A stretch of 64,000 nucleotides of DNA from assembly GCA_037367405.1 (NCBI GenBank), contig JAZKJV010000295.1, forward strand, positions 992,001 through 1,056,000. The letters run 5' to 3'. The translations under genes and the position numbers were made by a program. This document shows positions 24,540 through 36,142 of the stretch, piece by piece (the stretch's first letter is position 1; each line of letters opens with the position of its first letter). The notes beneath the pieces are model-generated. The model was not told where the DNA came from. It saw only the letters and a program-made list of their open reading frames with translations, and did no database searches. The stretch is from Ottelia alismoides. Lineage: Eukaryota > Streptophyta > Magnoliopsida > Alismatales > Hydrocharitaceae.

Positions 24540-24815
24540 ATCAAAGCTGTAGAGACAAATAACAAATGGAAAGGGTTGTATCACATCGAGATGTCGATTC
24601 GTTTTCCGCCCCAAATGAGATGGTTCCTTTGTCCCTCCCTCTTTCTGAATCGAGGCCCCGGCTCGCGTCGTTCCAACAACCAACGGGGAGCACCTCAGTA
24701 TACGATCACGCGCAGTAACTGGGAGTTCTCTCCCACAGGAGGCCAACTTCAATTCACCAAACTCAGGTTCATCTCGTATAGTGATTGTGGACTTGGTCTC
24801 CAGTTGACGTAGCTT
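24540..24815. other. short GC-rich island of unknown origin
   Basis: About 275 bp of balanced base composition between AT-rich flanks, open in several frames (for example 24576-24812 + and 24537-24752 -). It does not resemble the retroelements around it. An organelle-derived insertion is possible, but I cannot identify a gene in it. Confidence 0.25.
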
Positions 24816-25707
24816 ATTGAGTAGACGCTAGCAATAATTTTGTGTCATTTTTAAAACAGTTGCTTGGGATTTATTTTGCTAACATTTTCTTATAAAAGTA
24901 CATCATTTTATTATAAAAGTACATCCTAAAGAAGATCGCCGCATGTGCGAGATTGAAAAGTTTGACATAGCTCATGTCAATCGATGTTTCCTATGCGAGA
25001 ATAGTCGGGAATTCTTTTTTGGAAAATGTAACCTTACGATAGCCATTTGTTGGACATTAGTTTTACAAACTAGTACAAACCTAATTGCAACCTTCTTCGT
25101 AATCCCATAAGATAAGGAAAGCAATAAACCTTTGGATGTTCAAATATAAGGTTGCCACTTCCTGGTGGCATATATTAAACGTTTGACACATTAGGATTTT
25201 TTAATGGCATTTTCTTAAATACATTAGATCTTATGGATAAAATTTCATTATCTTTATCAACATTAAGGTTAAGTTTAATGAACAAAATGCTTTTATATCT
25301 ACTATATAGACAAATCACAATTGTTGATGAAAGCTTTTGAATAAGTATTTTTATTGTTTCTGAAGTATATTTGATCGTTGTATCCTTTTTAAAATGATGA
25401 ATGAACTAATTATTTTAGAAAAAAATAAAAATTGAAGAAATCGAGGAGAAGTTACATATATTAATTTTATCAAATTTTGCGATGAAATCGAGCATATAGC
25501 CATATATACTACGAGCTAATTTGTATTTGTTAAATTAACTTTAATTTTTTACTTTAGTTTTTAATTACATATATTATCTCTTTATTACAACTTATCAATG
25601 TAAATTCTTATGTTTTTTTATTATTTTAAAGCACCATTTTTTTTACCTATTGTGGCAAACTTTCTAATCTAAAATCCCATATCTGCCATTGGTTTAAACT
25701 TGAATTA

Positions 25708-25970
25708 GGGATAAGGAATCACGAGATTAAGGAATAAGTGAGATTTATCAACTATACTTATTTTTGATTGGTTTGAAGGATAATGAATAGAAAAATACTG
25801 CAGACAAAACGATACAGTAGATGGTATAATCATAATGTAACCGCTTATCTTGTAATATTTATTCCTGGACAAAGTCCTCTTATCTTGGAATAAAGGCATG
25901 CTATCTTGAATCCAAATAAACGCCATCTTGCAATATTTACCGGTGGATTCATGAAAGTGATTCTTTATCC
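25708..25970. mobile_element. candidate MITE (263 bp) with terminal inverted repeats
   Basis: The left end GGGATAAGGAATCAC (25708-25722) and the right end GTGATTCTTTATCC (25957-25970) are inverted copies with one mismatch over 14 bases. There is no coding capacity and the content is AT-rich. No clear target duplication is visible, so assignment to a DNA-transposon superfamily is not possible. Confidence 0.45.
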
Positions 25971-26376
25971 ATTTTCGGTGGAAATAACATTTATATTTTT
26001 ATCTCTAATACGGATGAAAGTTGAGAATCATTTCCAAGGCTCAAAAGGCGCAAACTTTTAAAAATCGTGGTCAACGAAAATCAATTTCATTGTATATTGA
26101 AGAGGATTATTTTTTTTATTTTCTAAGAAATCAACCAAATAGATATTTCTTTGCGGCTTCAGGTGATTTGCCCAATCAACCATTACTTTCCGTACTTTGA
26201 GTTAAGAATTTTACCTTGTCGTTAATTATTATTGAAGTATTTTTACATATCTAATCCTAGTAAGTAATCTAACTAGAATCAACACGTAGTATTCACATTG
26301 TATTTCAAATAGATATTTGTTTATCCGAAGCAGGTACTTTGAAGCAAGGCCTCGAATTACAAGTTCAGGCATTATT

Positions 26377-26530
26377 TTGGTGATTGATCGAAATGAAATT
26401 CGGTCAATTTCGGTCGGTTTTTAAATTGAGGTTCGCAATTTCGATCGATATAGACTATTCGGTCGAATATCGACCACCTGTCGAAACCAAATTTCGATCG
26501 AATTTCGGTAAAATTTGATACTATGCTTTG
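26377..26530. repeat. cluster of TTTCGGTCG / AATTTCGATCGA motifs
   Basis: The motif appears about seven times in both orientations, for example CGGTCAATTTCGGTCGG, ATTTCGATCGATA and AAATTTCGATCGAATTTCGG. It looks like a degenerate simple repeat built on TTTCGRTCGA. Confidence 0.45.
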
Positions 26531-27659
26531 AAGTAAAGAACATACTATAGAGTTTCACAGGTCCTCCCTCTCATCCCACAAAAACAAATTCCGTAAATCC
26601 AATTGTATGAGATTCAAATCAAGCACTTTGATTTTATATACCAAACCATTACTCCTTATCTCCATGCGATAAGGAATGATTAAGTTATTATATCCCTTAT
26701 TTTTTTCGTTTGCAGAAAGAAGACTTTGTGGGATAATGGGAGATAAATGGTAGTTATTTGTTATTTTCGTTCGGGTGAATAAGGAGGGATAAACAGATAT
26801 GAGACATAAATTAATTATTTTTTAAAGTTTTTTGAGAGGATGGTTATTTTTTAGATAAACATAAAAGTTAGTTATGTGAGATAAAATTTTTAGATAAATG
26901 ATAATTATTAGTATTTTTTATGACATGAGAAATTGATGATGGAGGGATAGGATCTCCCAATCTCTCATGTTGACTTTAGGGTCCAAATATTGACAATTTT
27001 CAAATGGATATAAATTCTAGGGATAAGAAGTGATGCATGCCTCTTATACCTCAAACGAACATGACTTGAAGATCAAAGCAACTATTTAAGAAAAAGATTT
27101 TCAAGTTACGAGGATTTTGATAATGGAATATTACAAAATTAAATAAACATGTACAACAAAATGAGTATTTTTTTTGGATTGAGGTATATGAAAAGAGACT
27201 ATATGCACATTGCTTCGCTTTTATTTGTGTGATAATTATAAACTTTTCAATCCTTGAATCATATAATTTTTGAATTCCCATTCTATATCATGGGAAAGTG
27301 ATAGGATGATATGTGAGTCTCCCGATTTAAAATATCTATGTCAACAAGCCTCTTATGATATGGCTCAATGGGTCTTGGCATCTAATTTTGGTAAAAAGCT
27401 AGGGTCTCAATAATTACAGTAACTAAGATTGTAAACGCATGCCTAAAGTTAGTTTTTTTTCTTGATTTTTAGAAGTTAATGGTAAAGGTAAGTTTTAGTA
27501 TCTTTCTGTTATATTCAAGAAATGAAGGTCGCAATTGAAAATAGAAGAATGGTTGAGGTTTTTATATAATTTACTCTAAAAAAGGCAAACAAGAAGAACA
27601 ATTCGAAAATAAAAGGGAAATTGAGGAACGCAGCGGTTAATGAAACGTGAGAAAGTATG

Positions 27660-27925
27660 AAGGCGCGTTCTCTGCGTCTCTCTTCCTCCCCCACGCACAC
27701 TCTCACACCGCTCACCCACCTTTCTCCTCCCCACTCCTCCCACTCTACCTGTTTTTAATGCAACAGATGGAGATTGATTGATAGATAGCTGTACCCATAA
27801 TCAGAAGGAGGGAAACCCACCAATCTCCCAGCAAGAAGAAGAAGAAGACAAAGAGTGCAGACCTCGTGAATGAGCTCAGCATGAGGTACCCACAAAGAGA
27901 GTAGCAGGTGAGATCAAGGGAGCAG
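27660..27925 (+). promoter_or_regulatory. presumed 5' UTR / promoter-proximal region of the O-fucosyltransferase gene
   Basis: A pyrimidine-rich run (27670-27750, CTCTCTTCCTCCC type) is followed by a purine-rich stretch (27830-27850, GAAGAAGAAG) before the ATG at 27926. Such Y-patches are common near plant transcription starts. No clear TATA box was found. Confidence 0.4.
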
Positions 27926-30620
27926 ATGCAGCGTCGCAGGCAGAGGAGCGGGAGGATAATTCTGGTGAGGTGGGCTCTAGCATGCGCGCTTGTTGCCATC
28001 GCCACGGCAGCCATTGTGGCCGTGCACGTCCTCTCATCATCTCCCGTTCCAACTCTCTCTGATATCTACAAACTCCAAAAGGTCTCTCCTTTGGACCTTT
28101 CCAAAGAAAAAAACTGATCTTTTTTTTCCATTTTGGACCTCTGGCTATGTTGGAACTATTACATGCGGACCTTTTGTGATTCGGTTGTTAGTTTTTCTTA
28201 TAATCAGCAGTTGGATATTTATGTTCAAGATTGGTTTTTACGTTCAACGTAGGTTCTTTCTGTTTCTTGGTATACTATAGGTTGTAATGGGAAGTTGGTA
28301 CTCCTTATATCGGCGTTTTGCTCGAATTGTCAGTTTTTTTTGGTGTTGCTTGGGCTGTTGGGCATGATTTGCGAACGACAAAATTACTCTGATTACTAGT
28401 GGCAGACTCGAAAGTGGGGTCTTTACTGATATATGGATTTAATGTGCAGCAGCGAGAGATGGGGATCAAACTGTGGAGTGGAGGTATGAGATGGATGCAG
28501 GAGCTTGCTCCTCCCCACTTGTCCAGGGTACCGATCCTACTGGGTTTATTTAATGTATCTGCCTATCTGATAAATGGATAAATCATCAACCTCTTGTTAC
28601 CATCCTTTGGCTGGTTTTTAATTGGCCGTTTACTGCATGGACGGTTGGACTGATGGGGTTTAGATTGTATTTGTGGATTCAAAGCAGTCATGCCTCCTTT
28701 TCTTGCTTTTTCACTCTTCGAGATTTGACAGTTGGAAGGCGTGAATTGGCATCCTGAGTTGGAGAAGCTGAGGAAGCAACCGAAAGATGGAGACTATGTG
28801 CAGTGTGTGGAGCCCAGCTCGGAATATTTGTGTAAGGAACAGATGTGGTCGGGGTTTCACATTCTTTTAGTTTCATGGCTTAGTCAATCGATAAGATCTG
28901 ATGGTGATTCAGAATGACTGTCGTGTTCTTTTGACAGATCACGGGGAATCTCGAGGCTACTTGATTGTCCATGCAAATGGTGGGCTGAACCAAATGAGAG
29001 CAGGGGTGAGTGACAATATTACTTTAATCTTACTGGCAATCTAAAGCTGGTTAATGTAATAGTTCAATAAGCATTGCTATTATGTTCCTTCCTTTTATCT
29101 TTCCTCTGTATATGCAGATTTCTTTGTCGTTGTTAGTGATAGAAATGTTCACTGTTCATTATATGGATAAGGTTCAGTTGTTGAGTGGTTGAACCATATC
29201 CTTTGATATACAATTTGATGCAACAGTTAAAAGCATCTTGTTTATAAGCATACATGACATAAGACTACTATTTTAACACAAAAGTTTATATGTTTGATGA
29301 GAAGTTGTTTCTCTAGATTCGTCATGTGACGTTGGTACTTGTTTCAAAATTTAATTTAGAAAAGAGAATCAGATTGGGATTGGGAATATAATTCAGATCA
29401 CGGCAGATCGTACTGAATTCCTACACAATAGTATCTCTCAATGACAACTTTTGCTGAGATGCAGTCTGCGGAAATATTATCTATTAATTTTTAATTAAAC
29501 TCTTTCAGTCTTTTAAATAAATTGCAGATATGTGACATGGTGGCTGTAGCACGAATCATAAATGCTACCCTTGTTATTCCTGAACTTGACAAGGGTTCAT
29601 TTTGGCATGATTCAAGGTGATCTTTGTGTTGCATTTTCTTCAAATGACCTCATTCATTTTAGTATCTAGACTAAGCTATTTTCATTTAGACTCTGATCCA
29701 TCTACCTCACTGAAATGCAGCAATTTTTCGGATGTCTTCGATGAGATGCATTTTGTACATTCCTTAGATAACGATATTAAGGTAGTAAAGAAACTTCCAA
29801 AGGAACTACGTAAAGCCAAAAAAGCTGTTAAGCATTTTAAGAGCTGGTCTAGATTGGCATACTACCAAAATGAGATATCATGGTTGTGGGATGAATACAT
29901 GGTAAGAAGATGTATATTCTGGAGATTTGGTTACTTTCATGTTGGTAGAATGTATTTATATGTTGCGTAAATTATCTCTGATAACTATAGGTAATCCGTG
30001 CTGCTAAATCTGATTCCCGTCTCGCCAATAATGGTCTGCCTCTAGATATTCAAAGGTTGCGTTGCCGCTGTTTCTATGGTGCTCTACGATTTGCGCCTCA
30101 TGTCGAGGCATTAGGAAAGGTAATACATAGTCTCCCAAACATTATTTCACCAGCCAACTTTCTCAGTTTGGTATTTCTTCAAAATTTACAGCTATTGGTG
30201 GAGCGAATGAAGTCATATGGCCCTTATCTTTCCTTGCATTTGCGTTACGAGAAAGACATTCTTGCTTTCAGTGGATGCTCACATGGCCTCTCATCCGACG
30301 ATGCGGATGTGCTTACTAGAATCAGGTGAGCTGTTTGCTTCTTGCCTTTTATTCGAGGACTTTATTTGTACTTTATTAGAAATTATGCATTGTTTTCTTA
30401 GAGCAGAGGGGATACTGCACATTGGAGGGTTAAGGACATCGATCCTATTGAGCAAAGGTCCATAGGGAATTGTCCATTGACTCCAAAGGAGGTTGGCTTG
30501 TTTCTCTCAGCTCTTGGATATCCATCAACTACTCCCATTTATATTGCAGCAGGCGAGATATTTGGCGGCGATTCTCAAATGGCTGATTTGCAAGCTCAGT
30601 TCCCTTTACTTATGAACAAG
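27926..30620 (+). CDS. plant O-fucosyltransferase family protein (exons 1-9; C-terminal exons absent from window)
   Basis: Nine exons join in one unbroken frame with GT-AG introns: 27926-28081, 28453-28527, 28732-28831, 28938-29005, 29528-29616, 29721-29901, 29991-30119, 30192-30325, 30407-30620; 1146 nt, 382 codons. Residues 1-10 are basic and 11-36 hydrophobic ([19 protein letters not shown]), a type II Golgi anchor. [19 protein letters not shown] (from about residue 125) and [18 protein letters not shown] (from about 282) are hallmark blocks of the plant GDP-fucose protein O-fucosyltransferase-like family (PF10250; related to the GT106 rhamnosyltransferases). [15 protein letters not shown] and [11 protein letters not shown] follow. 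Expected role: Golgi sugar transfer to cell-wall glycan or glycoprotein; the exact substrate cannot be told. Family members run to roughly 450-550 residues, so the conserved AALDYIV and SYSGNMA region is missing. After exon 9 (AAG then GTGTGT) only 89 bp of intron precede retroelement D. The gene is either split by an intron of more than 33 kb or truncated. The start is the ATG at 27926; there is no in-frame upstream ATG. Confidence 0.9.
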
Positions 30621-30709
30621 GTGTGTTAATTTTAACTTCTAGTCAGTGCATGGTACTTGTATTATTGAGAGGTAGCTGAATCACAAAAATGAAAGGGGAT
30701 GTGAACTGA
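30621..30709 (+). other. start of intron 9 of the O-fucosyltransferase gene
   Basis: Good donor (AAG then GTGTGTTAAT) followed by 89 bp of ordinary intron-like sequence, ended by the 3' LTR of D. No acceptor or exon 10 was found before D or in 62.8-64.0 kb. Confidence 0.7.
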
Positions 30710-31109
30710 TGGGAGCAATCAATCCTACAAATAATGTGGAAGCGTGTTGAATCGAGCACTTGACATATTAACAAGATCAAATCAAATGATAAAAACCGCA
30801 AGCAATCAAACAAAACCAAACAACCACAATCAGAAGCACAAAAATGCACGAGGGATTTTAACATGGAAAACCCAAAAATGAGAGGAGGAAAAAATCACGG
30901 GACCTACTTGACCCAATTGAACTTCTCCGCTAGAAACGGTGATGAAACGTTCTCCCTATAGGATATACAAAGCCAAAACCTTCTCCTCAAGGTGTATCAA
31001 CAAAATGAACCATACCAAACAAATTAAAAGGGGAAGAAGATGGAGATATGTCACCCAAATATGGTTGTCCAAACTTGCTCCACAACAACCCTTCTCGGCT
31101 CATCCTCGG
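30710..31109 (-). repeat. D 3' LTR, first segment
   Basis: It starts TGGGAGCAATCAATCC and matches 62215-62620 with substitutions and small indels, including the TTTTAACATGGAAA and CCTACTTGACCCAAT blocks. It is cut by element E at 31110. Confidence 0.85.
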
Positions 31110-31347
31110 TGTGAGTTATCATACTTATATGGGTAAACGGATCTTTGGATGAGAGACCGTTTACCCATCCTTCTCTATATATTGTACTCATCCCTCATTT
31201 GAAAATAATTTTTAGTGAAGAGAGCCTTAATCTCTAGTGAGGGAGATTAGGGATTGAGAGCCTCCGTGGTTTTTCCCTCTCCGTAGGGTTTTTCACGTAA
31301 ATTCATGTCTCCATCTTTGTTTGTGCTTTGTGCATTTGATTCTAACA
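31110..31347 (+). repeat. E 5' LTR
   Basis: 238 bp, TG...CA ends, matched by 35330-35571. An inverted pair GGTAAACGGATCT / AGACCGTTTACCC sits at 31132-31177. Confidence 0.88.
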
Positions 31348-31359
31348 TGGTATCAAAGC
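31348..31359 (+). other. E primer binding site
   Basis: TGGTATCAAAGC abuts the 5' LTR. One mismatch from TGGTATCAGAGC (initiator tRNA-Met type). Confidence 0.85.
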
Positions 31360-31829
31360 CTTGTTGAGGCATATGATTGTGTTTTTTGCTGCTTGAAGTG
31401 CTAGAAATTGATTCCACTGTGCTGGATTTTGTCTTTTGACGGTGATTTTTTATTTCTCTCATCGCCGGTCAACTATATTGCATTGCGGAAACCACTCCAC
31501 GTGTTGTGGAGTTGTGGTGAAGGTATGAATCTACCCGCAGGAGGCTGTTGTTTTTGTTGCTATGGTGTTTTTTGGCGTCTAAAATTGATCCGAACTCCAT
31601 TGGTGTTGTGAGGAGAAAATTGGGTTGTATATCGTTGTCCACCAAGTGTTCGATAAAAAGCCACAAAGAGCCTCGTTAAGATCTTCATTCGGGCGTCTAC
31701 AACATAGAAGTCGGGTGTGGTGGAGTTGGGTTTTTGCCCTTTTTTGAAGTTATTGCCTAGTATAGTTGTTATGTTTCAAGTTCTTTGTATTGAACTGCTA
31801 CTCCTATTGAACTCAAGGTGCATGATTAA

Positions 31830-34800
31830 ATGTCTGTGATAGATAGTCAAAGTCTAAAGACTACGAATTTGCTGGTGAATGATCCTATGATGCTTGGAGC
31901 ATCCAAAGAACCCGACTTGACAAAGGATATCATCACGGAGTTACAATCCTTCTTGAAGGAATCATTTACGATAGAACATGTCTCATTGCAATCGACAGAC
32001 AATGGTTCATCTTTTAATATGAGGAGAACTAGCAATGCTTGCTCTACCAAATCTGAGTATATTATCGATAGTGGTGCTACCGATCACATGATAGGTGATC
32101 ATAGAATGTTTCATGATTACAAGTTATCGCCTGGAAGAGAGAAAGTTGCAGTTGCATATGGGTCTCCCGCTACTGTTGCTGAAAAAGGAATGATTTATGT
32201 TGTTGATCGTTTCCTCCTCACCGATGCATTTCATGTCCCCGATTTCTCAATAAATCTTTTGTCAATCAGTAAGATTTCAAAGAATTGCACTGCAGGCTGA
32301 TTTTTTATAACAAATCATGTGTTTTACAAGACTTACTGACAGGAAAGAAGATTGGAATTGGATTAGTTGAGGATGGATTATATCGTCTTCCAGCTCGAGT
32401 GGGTCAAGCCCTTACATCTGTGATGAAAGCTCGCTTTGAAAAGGACAACTCTACTTTAGTACGAAAATGGCATGAGCGTCTTGATCATATCAATTTTTAT
32501 TCTCTACATAAGTTGATGCCTGAGATTTTCTCTGGATTGTCTGAGGATGATTTGCAATGTGAGGTTTGCCAATTTGCAAATCAAATACGAACTACATTTC
32601 CTGTATCTACTGGTAAATCTATTTATGCATTTGGATTGGTGCATTCTGATGTTTGGGGTCCGTCAAGTGTGAAGAGCATGTGTGGCCATATATACTACAT
32701 CACTTTCATTGACGATTTTTCACGGAGTACTTATGTGTACCTTTTAAAACATAGAAGTGATGTTCTTGGTGTTGTAAAGAACTTTATAAATATGGTAAGC
32801 ACTCAGTATGTAACAAGAGTAAAAACGATCAAGACTGATAATGCCAAGGAGTACATGGAAAGTTTCCTACATGTTTTTCTTGATGAGAAGGGCATCATCC
32901 ATGAAACCTCATGTAGTTACACGCCACAACAGAATGGGATAGCTGAAAGAAAAAATCATCAATTGAATGTCACAAGAGCACTCCTACTCCAGCGAAATGT
33001 GCCAAAGAATTTTTGGGAGAAGACGTCTTGACAGCTTCCTATCTAATCAATAGGACACCATCTGCCATAATTGAGAGAGAAGTCCTTTCTCTATCATCCA
33101 TCCAGAAACCTCTCCCTTCAGTTTGGACCCACGGGTTTTTGGATGTGTCTGTTTTCTTCACAATTTTGGATCAGGTTGGCATAAGTTGGATCAAATAGCC
33201 ATGAAATGCATCTTTCTTGGGTATTCTTAAACTTAAAAAGAAAACAAATATTATAACCATGTGGCACGTCGTCTTCATGTAAGTAGGGATATTACTTTCT
33301 TTGAGAGTGGGTCTTACTTCTCTAAGAGATCTCCTTAAGGGAAGTCTGTGAGTACTAATGTAGAGAAAACTGAGAATGAGATTTATTTTCTTGGTGACAT
33401 ACAAGTGACTATCCATGTGGAGGAGAGCAATGAAGAAGATAGAGACAAAGACAGTGAAAATGCATGTAGATTTGGATAGACTTATAGCAGACGAAAGGGA
33501 TCAGATAAAGTGGTGGAAATCGAAGAAGAGATGATACCGAACCAGGGTGTCAACCTTTCCTCCGACCATGACGTCAACCCTTCCATGGGTGATTTTGTCC
33601 ATGAAAGTTCTACAAGTGTTCCTCTCCCTCCTGATATTCATACTGATAATGTTAACCTTTTATTGGATGAGCGTCCCATTTCTATGAGAAAATTTATTAG
33701 AAATGTTCGAGCCTCCACTCGTTATCCAGTGGAGGACTTTGTTGCTTATATCAATATGAGTTCAAGATATAAATGCTTTATTACTTCTCTTGATGCTCAT
33801 CATGTTCCAAAAATTTTGATGAAGCCAAAAAGGATCCGAAATGGATCAATGCCATGAAGAAAGAAATGGATGCCTTTGTTAAAAATAATACTTGGGATAT
33901 TGTTGATTCTCCTAAGGGCGTTCACCTTGTTGGCTCTAAATGGGTCTATGCCATCAAATAAGATGCGGATGAAATGTCGACAGATTCAAAGCTCGACTTG
34001 TGGTTAGAGGATACAGCCAGAAATATGAGATTGACTACCTGGAGACATTTGCTCATGTTGTCAAGATGAATACGATCATGGTTGTTATTTGTCTAGCAAC
34101 CCATTTTTCCTGAAAAATATATCAGTTAGATGTGAAAAATGCTTTCTTGAATGGTGATTTTAAAGAAGTGTATATGAAAATACCGCCTGGGTTTGAGAAG
34201 GACAACAAGTACTGCAAGCTAAAATAGTCTTTATATAGATTAAAGAAGTCACCAAGAGCTTGGTTTGGACGTCTCCGTGTGGTCATGATTAGGAATGGAT
34301 ATATCTAGGTGAATGGAGACCACACCTTTTTTATAAGGAGGAATGAAAAAAAAGATCTATTATTTTAGTGTATCTCGATGACATGATCCTTACAAGCGAT
34401 GAAGAAGACGTTTCCAGGATTAAAAAAATACTTGCAGGTGAATTTGAATTGAAAGACTTGAAGAAGTTAAAGTACTTCCTAGGCATTGAGATGGCTCGAT
34501 CTCCAGGAGGTATGGGTCTAAGTCAACGAAAATATGCTCTGGACTTATTGAAAGATTGTGACATGTTGGGATGCAAGTCTAATACTAATCCTATTGAGGC
34601 AAATCATAAACTAAATAAAGAGGATAGTGACCTTCTTGATGATGCATGAAAGGGTAGGTATCAAAGATTGGTGGGAAAGTTGATCTATCTTGCCCTTACT
34701 AGACCGGATATTACATACGCTATAAATGTGGTGAGTCAATTCATGCATGCACATACCACCTCTCATGCTAATGTGGTAAACAGGATTATATGCTATATAA

Positions 34801-35260
34801 AAGGATCACCAGGAAAAAATCTCATGTTCAAGAAGAATCATGAAGTCACTATTGAAGGATACACTGATGATGATTGGGCTAGCTCTATTGATGACAGAAG
34901 ATCCACCTCAGGTTATGCAGTATATTTGTGCGGAAATTTGGTTATTTGGAGAAATAAGAAACAAAATGTGGTTTTAAGATCAAGTGCTGAAGCGGAATGC
35001 CGAGCTCTTGTCAATGGCGTTACATAAATTCTATGACTAAAAATTTTGTTCCATGACTTGGGAATCAAAGTTAGCATGCCAATGCAGATGTTTTGTGACA
35101 ACAAGGCTATAATAAATTTGGCCAACAATCCTGTAATGCATGACAGAACGAAGCATTTGGAGATTGATAGACATTTCATCCGTGAGAAGATTGATGATGG
35201 ACTGTTATGTCTACTTGAAATCTACTGATCATGTCGTCGATCTCTTCATAAAGGGGCTGG
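31830..35260 (+). pseudogene. E pol: protease, integrase, RT, RNase H
   Basis: 31830-32300 opens just before the protease (IIDSGATDHM near 32060). After a frame change at about 32290, 32285-33031 holds pre-integrase (KWHERLDH), CEVC, and the integrase core with HSDVWGPS, KTDNAKEY and QQNGIAERKN as the three acidic positions. 33510-33857 is the linker. RT follows with stops (SKWVYAIK, then LDVKNAFLNGDF near 34130, then VYLDDMILTSDE at 34366, where the YVDD box reads YLDD). RNase H lies at 34668-35230 (EGYTDDDWAS, RSSAEAECRAL, CDNKAIINLANNP). Frame breaks at about 32290, 33020, 33200, 33860, 33960, 34230 and 34650. Capsid and zinc-knuckle parts of gag are absent. Confidence 0.88.
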
Positions 35261-35329
35261 CTATGGTACAATTTGAGTAGAATGTAGGCAAGTTGGGCAT
35301 GGTGGACATATATGCCCAACTTGAGGGGG

Positions 35330-35571
35330 TGTTGAGTTATTATACTTATACAGGTAAACAGATCTTTGGATGAGAGACCGTTTACCCATCATTCTCTATA
35401 TATTGTACTCATCCCTCCTCATTTGAAAATAATTTCTAGTGAAGAGAACCCTAATCTCTAGTGAGGGAGATTAGGGATTGAGAGCCTACGTGGTTTTTCC
35501 CTCTTCGTAGGGTTTTCCACGTAAATTCGTGTCTCCATCTTTGTGTGTGCTTTGTGTGTTTGATTCTAACA
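35330..35571 (+). repeat. E 3' LTR
   Basis: 242 bp copy of 31110-31347, preceded by the polypurine tract TTGAGGGGG at 35321-35329. It has a CTC insertion relative to the 5' copy. Confidence 0.88.
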
Positions 35572-35823
35572 GACGACAAACAATAATCTGATCCATGTAA
35601 GTAGAAGGTGGAGATGGGAGAGAAGCAGTGCAACCCTAATCCTTTAAAAACAAAGCAGCAACTGCAACGGAAGGGATGATCGAATAGGGCATGTATTCTC
35701 GATTATGTCTGCCAATTGCCAGCAAAAGGGCTGGGTAGATTTTAACCATATGCCCTTTTGTACAAAATTGCATCCATTCCAAACATGGAGTGGAATTAAA
35801 AAGTGTAGAGGTACATCCCAACA
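35572..35823 (-). repeat. D 3' LTR, second segment
   Basis: Continues the D LTR beyond E: GATGGGAGAGAAGCAG and GGGATGATCGAATA match 62657-62740. On the - strand the LTR begins TGTTGGGATGTACC at 35823, preceded by a purine-rich GGAGGGGGAAATT tract (35824-35836). The outermost ~80 bp have no counterpart in the right LTR, which is therefore truncated. Confidence 0.8.
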
Positions 35824-35923
35824 AATTTCCCCCTCCAACCTATGAGAAGGACATCACCATCAACATGCTCTATATATTGAAGATGGACTCATGAGGTCTA
35901 TCATGATGGTTGAGTTCCCACAT

Positions 35924-35928
35924 GGAAT
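35924..35928. repeat. target site duplication of B, left copy (GGAAT)
   Basis: GGAAT precedes the B 3' LTR and matches 58179-58183. Confidence 0.85.
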
Positions 35929-36075
35929 TGTGGAAAGTTGTGAAATGAAAAGTTGTATTCCTCAAAGCCCTAGAGCTCTCTTATATAGGAGAAAAGCTCT
36001 ATGGGAAAATTACATAAGATAGACTAGAGAAATAACAAATATAAATAAAGACCAAGAGATACAGGAATCTCAACA
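35929..36075 (-). repeat. B 3' LTR
   Basis: Starts TGTGGAAAG, ends CTCAACA; matches 58041-58178. It carries about 10 extra bases (GTGAAATGA-like) near its start. Confidence 0.85.
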
Positions 36076-36142
36076 CTCCCCCTCAAGCTGGAGCATATAT
36101 GTCAGAATCTCAACACTCCCCCTCAAGCTGGAGCATATATGT
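36063..36142 (-). repeat. 40 bp tandem duplication spanning the LTR/polypurine-tract junction of B
   Basis: AATCTCAACACTCCCCCTC (end of LTR plus polypurine tract on the - strand) occurs twice with a 40 bp period (36067 and 36107), so B has two copies of its LTR boundary and tract. Confidence 0.85.

Larger units (their letters stand above)
24816..27659. other. AT-rich intergenic DNA upstream of the O-fucosyltransferase gene
   Basis: No credible gene on either strand. It contains the candidate MITE at 25708-25970 and a cluster of TTTCGGTCG / TTTCGATCGA motifs at 26377-26530. 26640-26800 repeats the motif GATAAGGAAT and its inverse CCTTATC. Confidence 0.5.
31110..35571 (+). mobile_element. Copia LTR retrotransposon E, lacking most of gag
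   Basis: LTRs 31110-31347 (238 bp) and 35330-35571 (242 bp) begin TGT(T)GAGTTAT and end GATTCTAACA. A primer binding site follows the left LTR and TTGAGGGGG precedes the right one. By eye there are about 15 substitutions between the LTRs. The internal DNA encodes protease, integrase, RT and RNase H, but there are only about 480 bp between the primer site and the first open frame. Flanks CTCGG (left) and GACGA (right) do not match; comparison with the intact D LTR (62600-62640) suggests that the right duplication and about 10 bp were lost. Confidence 0.88.

Noticed and set aside
27745..28014. 89-codon - strand frame overlapping exon 1
   Set aside because: Shadow of the O-fucosyltransferase first exon and 5' UTR.
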